This document shows positions 6,863 through 8,531 of a stretch of 8,531 nt of DNA, piece by piece. This DNA is from Bacteroidota bacterium (lineage in GTDB: Bacteria; Bacteroidota; Bacteroidia; Chitinophagales; Chitinophagaceae). Below the pieces are notes generated by a model that saw only the letters and a list, made by a program, of their open reading frames with translations, was not told the origin of the DNA and made no database searches. The first letter of the stretch is position 1, and each line of letters opens with the position of its first letter. The stretch lies in contig JAFAGR010000022.1 in the NCBI GenBank assembly GCA_023422565.1, forward strand, positions 1 to 8,531, in the 5' to 3' direction. Made by a program: the position numbers and the translations under genes.

Positions 6863-7372
6863 ATGGCGCAAAGCAAAATCATCTGGACGATAGGGCACTC
6901 GAACCGAACAATTGAAGAGTTTATTTCTTTGCTTCATTCTTTCGAAATAACCTTGCTCGCTGATGTGAGGCATTTCCCGGGTTCGAAAAAATTTGCGCAT
7001 TTTAATAAAGAAGCGCTTAAGTTATCATTGAATACAGCAGGAATTGAGTATATGCATTTCATTGAGTTGGGAGGCAGGAGGAAGCCCTTGCCTGATTCAA
7101 AAAATTCAGCCTGGAGGCTTGCTGCATTTCGTGGCTATGCCGATCATATGCAAACGAAAGAGTTTAAAAATGCTTTTGAGCTTTTGAAGGAAACTGCATT
7201 CGCGAAACGAACTGCAATAATGTGTTCCGAAGCTGTGTGGTGGAGTTGTCATCGCTCGCTTATTTCTGACAGATTGAAAGCCGACGGCTGGCAAGTGCAA
7301 CATATAATGGCTTTAGGCAAATCACAGAACATCCTTTTACATCCCCCGCGAAAATTGTGGATGGTGAGTTGA
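6863..7372 (+). CDS. DUF488 family protein
   Basis: 169 residues, soluble, no signal peptide. It shows the DUF488 hallmarks: TIGHSNRTIEEF (9-20) at the start, ADVRHFPGS (33-41), GIEYMHFIELGGRRKP (60-75) and the C-terminal AIMCSEAVWWSCHR (118-131) with Cys121, Cys129 and His130. The family is widespread and its biochemical role is not settled; the conserved Cys/His/Arg set suggests binding or catalysis, and I claim no reaction. It is divergent from the small minus-strand genes, with 43 bases between starts (6819/6863). TAATTTTC at 6822-6829 could be a -7 promoter box but lacks a convincing -33 element. No evident link to the nos genes. Confidence 0.88.
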   Translation: MAQSKIIWTIGHSNRTIEEFISLLHSFEITLLADVRHFPGSKKFAHFNKEALKLSLNTAGIEYMHFIELGGRRKPLPDSKNSAWRLAAFRGYADHMQTKEFKNAFELLKETAFAKRTAIMCSEAVWWSCHRSLISDRLKADGWQVQHIMALGKSQNILLHPPRKLWMVS

Positions 7373-7422
7373 GTTATGAAGGTTAGCGGTCGGTTGAGTA
7401 TTGAATTGTAGTTGTGCGTTTT

Positions 7423-7445
7423 GGGTTATGGGTTATGGGAGGAGG
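7423..7445 (+). repeat. G-rich tandem repeat
   Basis: Two exact copies of GGGTTAT (7423-7436) run into GGGAGGAGG. This gives three GGG tracts and two GG tracts in 23 bases, in the gap between the DUF488 stop and the terminator. It is the strand arrangement needed for a weak, two-layer G-quadruplex, but may be chance slippage. Confidence 0.4.
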
Positions 7446-7462
7446 ATTCATTAGAGTATGAT

Positions 7463-7495
7463 AAAAAAACGAAACCGGCATAAGCCGGCTCGTTT
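7463..7495 (-). terminator. Intrinsic terminator for the minus-strand dehydrogenase gene
   Basis: CCGGC (7475-7479) and GCCGG (7484-7488) form a 5-bp stem with loop ATAA. AAACGA (7467-7472) and TCGTTT (7490-7495) extend it by 6 bp past a small 2x1 internal loop. On the minus strand the hairpin is followed at once by seven T's (plus-strand A's 7463-7469, partly shared with the stem). It starts 21 bases past the dehydrogenase stop. On the plus strand the trailing CTTATTGTT is poorer, but it may also stop DUF488 transcripts. Confidence 0.8.
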
Positions 7496-7516
7496 CTTAT
7501 TGTTCACCTTAAAAAA

Positions 7517-8531
7517 TCAAACAGCCCATGGATCAAGGACCACCTTTACGCAGTTGTCCTCTTTCTTTTTAAACATCGAATATCCATCGGCTATCTGCGT
7601 TAAAGGCAAACGATGTGTAATTATATCATCCAGCTTTACTTTTCCCTGCTCCACATAACCAAGAAGTTCATCAATATATTTGTGAACCGGCGCTTGTCCT
7701 CCGCGAAGTTTGATGCCCTTATCGAATAATTGACCAAGTGGAAAATTATCATACGATACCGGGTAAACACCAAGAACAGAAACAGTGCCGCTGCGGCGAA
7801 CTGCGCTTAAACATGCTTCCAAAACTTTCGTAGATCCTTTTTCGAAATTGATAACTGCTTTTGCACGATCGAGAAGGTTTCGGTCAGGCTCAAACCCAAC
7901 GGCTTCAATACAAACATCTGTTCCCCGGCCATCTGTATGGCTTCGTATCTCATTAACCACATCATCTGCCTCCTTCCATAATATTGTATGTACATCGGCG
8001 GCTAGGCTTGCCATATCAAGCCTGTACTGCAAGGTGTCTATAATGAACACATTTCCTGCCCCACGCAACCGTGCAGCTTTTGCGGCCATAATGCCAACCG
8101 GGCCGGCACCAAATATCGCCACAGATTCTCCGCCCTTTATTTCAGCCCAATCCACACCCGTGTAACCGGTAGGAAAGATATCTGTGAGAAATAATAACTG
8201 TTCATCAGTAAGATTGTCGGGGACCTTCCGGGGGCCATGATCTGCATATGGCACACGTACATATTGAGCCTGGCCACCATCGTAACCGCCATACAGATCG
8301 GTATAGCCAAAAAATGCGCCGCCCTTTTGCTTCATAAGACCGCCCTCAGGGCCATAATTCGGATTGCTGTGTTCACAGTTAACCGGGATCTGCATGTTGC
8401 AAAAAAAACAATTACCACATGCGATCGGAAAAGGAACAACAACCCGGTCGCCCTTTTTGAGGTTGGAAACGGCCTTTCCTGTTTCTTCAACAATGCCCAT
8501 AAATTCGTGACCCAGCACCATTGGCCTTGGC
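7517..8531 (-). CDS. Zinc-dependent alcohol/formaldehyde dehydrogenase-like enzyme, N-terminus cut by window edge
   Basis: Medium-chain dehydrogenase/reductase. The frame is open to the window end (…PRP before MVLGHEF), so the ATG at 8521 is internal and the first catalytic Zn ligand (a Cys) lies outside. Counting from that Met: GHE (4-6, catalytic His5/Glu6), structural zinc Cys35, Cys38, Cys41 and Cys49 (C-x2-C-x2-C-x7-C), Asp114 in FLTDIFPTGY (the third catalytic zinc ligand position in glutathione-independent formaldehyde dehydrogenases), and Rossmann GAGPVG (138-143). Asp162 at the end of the next strand favours NAD over NADP. The GGYDGGQAQYVRVP and FLTDIFPTGY segments resemble the formaldehyde-dehydrogenase-like branch; the real substrate cannot be told. 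A terminator follows at 7495-7463. No functional tie to the nos operon is visible. Confidence 0.93.
   Translation of the reverse strand, partial: PRPMVLGHEFMGIVEETGKAVSNLKKGDRVVVPFPIACGNCFFCNMQIPVNCEHSNPNYGPEGGLMKQKGGAFFGYTDLYGGYDGGQAQYVRVPYADHGPRKVPDNLTDEQLLFLTDIFPTGYTGVDWAEIKGGESVAIFGAGPVGIMAAKAARLRGAGNVFIIDTLQYRLDMASLAADVHTILWKEADDVVNEIRSHTDGRGTDVCIEAVGFEPDRNLLDRAKAVINFEKGSTKVLEACLSAVRRSGTVSVLGVYPVSYDNFPLGQLFDKGIKLRGGQAPVHKYIDELLGYVEQGKVKLDDIITHRLPLTQIADGYSMFKKKEDNCVKVVLDPWAV

Noticed and set aside
7458..7658. 66-residue plus-strand frame.
   Set aside because: It runs through the terminator hairpin and the 3' end of the dehydrogenase gene on the opposite strand; no protein character.
7785..8165. 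126-residue plus-strand frame opposite the dehydrogenase.
   Set aside because: Ser/Arg/Pro-rich antisense shadow of the Rossmann domain coding sequence.
1..8531. CRISPR array, tRNA, rRNA, insertion sequence or phage attachment site.
   Set aside because: No regularly spaced repeats, cloverleaf, transposase motifs or paired terminal repeats were seen on either strand.

Overview
The window carries the distal part of a nitrous-oxide-reduction (nos) gene cluster, followed by unrelated accessory genes. I read the organism as a member of the Bacteroidota, possibly near Chitinophagaceae. The grounds are the clade II type NosZ, the A-rich or absent Shine-Dalgarno sites, the tightly packed nos genes without nosR, and base composition that looks mid-40s % GC by eye. 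This taxonomic call is inference; no phylogeny was run.

Positions 1-6106, plus strand, form one probable transcription unit. It begins inside nosZ, the catalytic N2O reductase, whose signal peptide lies outside the window. After a 156-base gap with a fold-back RNA element comes a membrane module fused to NosL, the Cu(I) chaperone. Then follow nosD (periplasmic beta-helix copper protein), nosF (ABC ATPase), nosY (ABC permease) and a hemerythrin-like di-iron protein. Junctions are very tight: ATGA overlap nosL/nosD, TAATG overlap nosD/nosF, 5 bases nosF/nosY, 1 base nosY/hemerythrin. The NosL domain is expected to pass copper to NosD in the NosDFY complex, which matures the CuZ centre of NosZ. 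The hemerythrin protein may sense, store or protect against O2, NO or iron-related stress.

Positions 6107-6862 look empty to a gene caller with a normal length cut-off. Read on the minus strand they hold two convincing small genes: a 58-residue basic protein with a Cys-His/Cys-Cys putative zinc site (6306-6130), and a 56-residue two-helix membrane protein (6633-6463). A third weak reading frame (6819-6672) is continuous only if one base is removed from a six-A run. The 156 bases between 6307 and 6462 hold nothing I can support.

Positions 6863-7372, plus strand, encode a DUF488 protein. A G-rich tandem repeat and an intrinsic terminator fill the space after it. Positions 8531-7517, minus strand, encode a zinc-dependent alcohol/formaldehyde dehydrogenase-like enzyme whose N-terminus is cut by the window edge. 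These genes have no evident link to N2O reduction.
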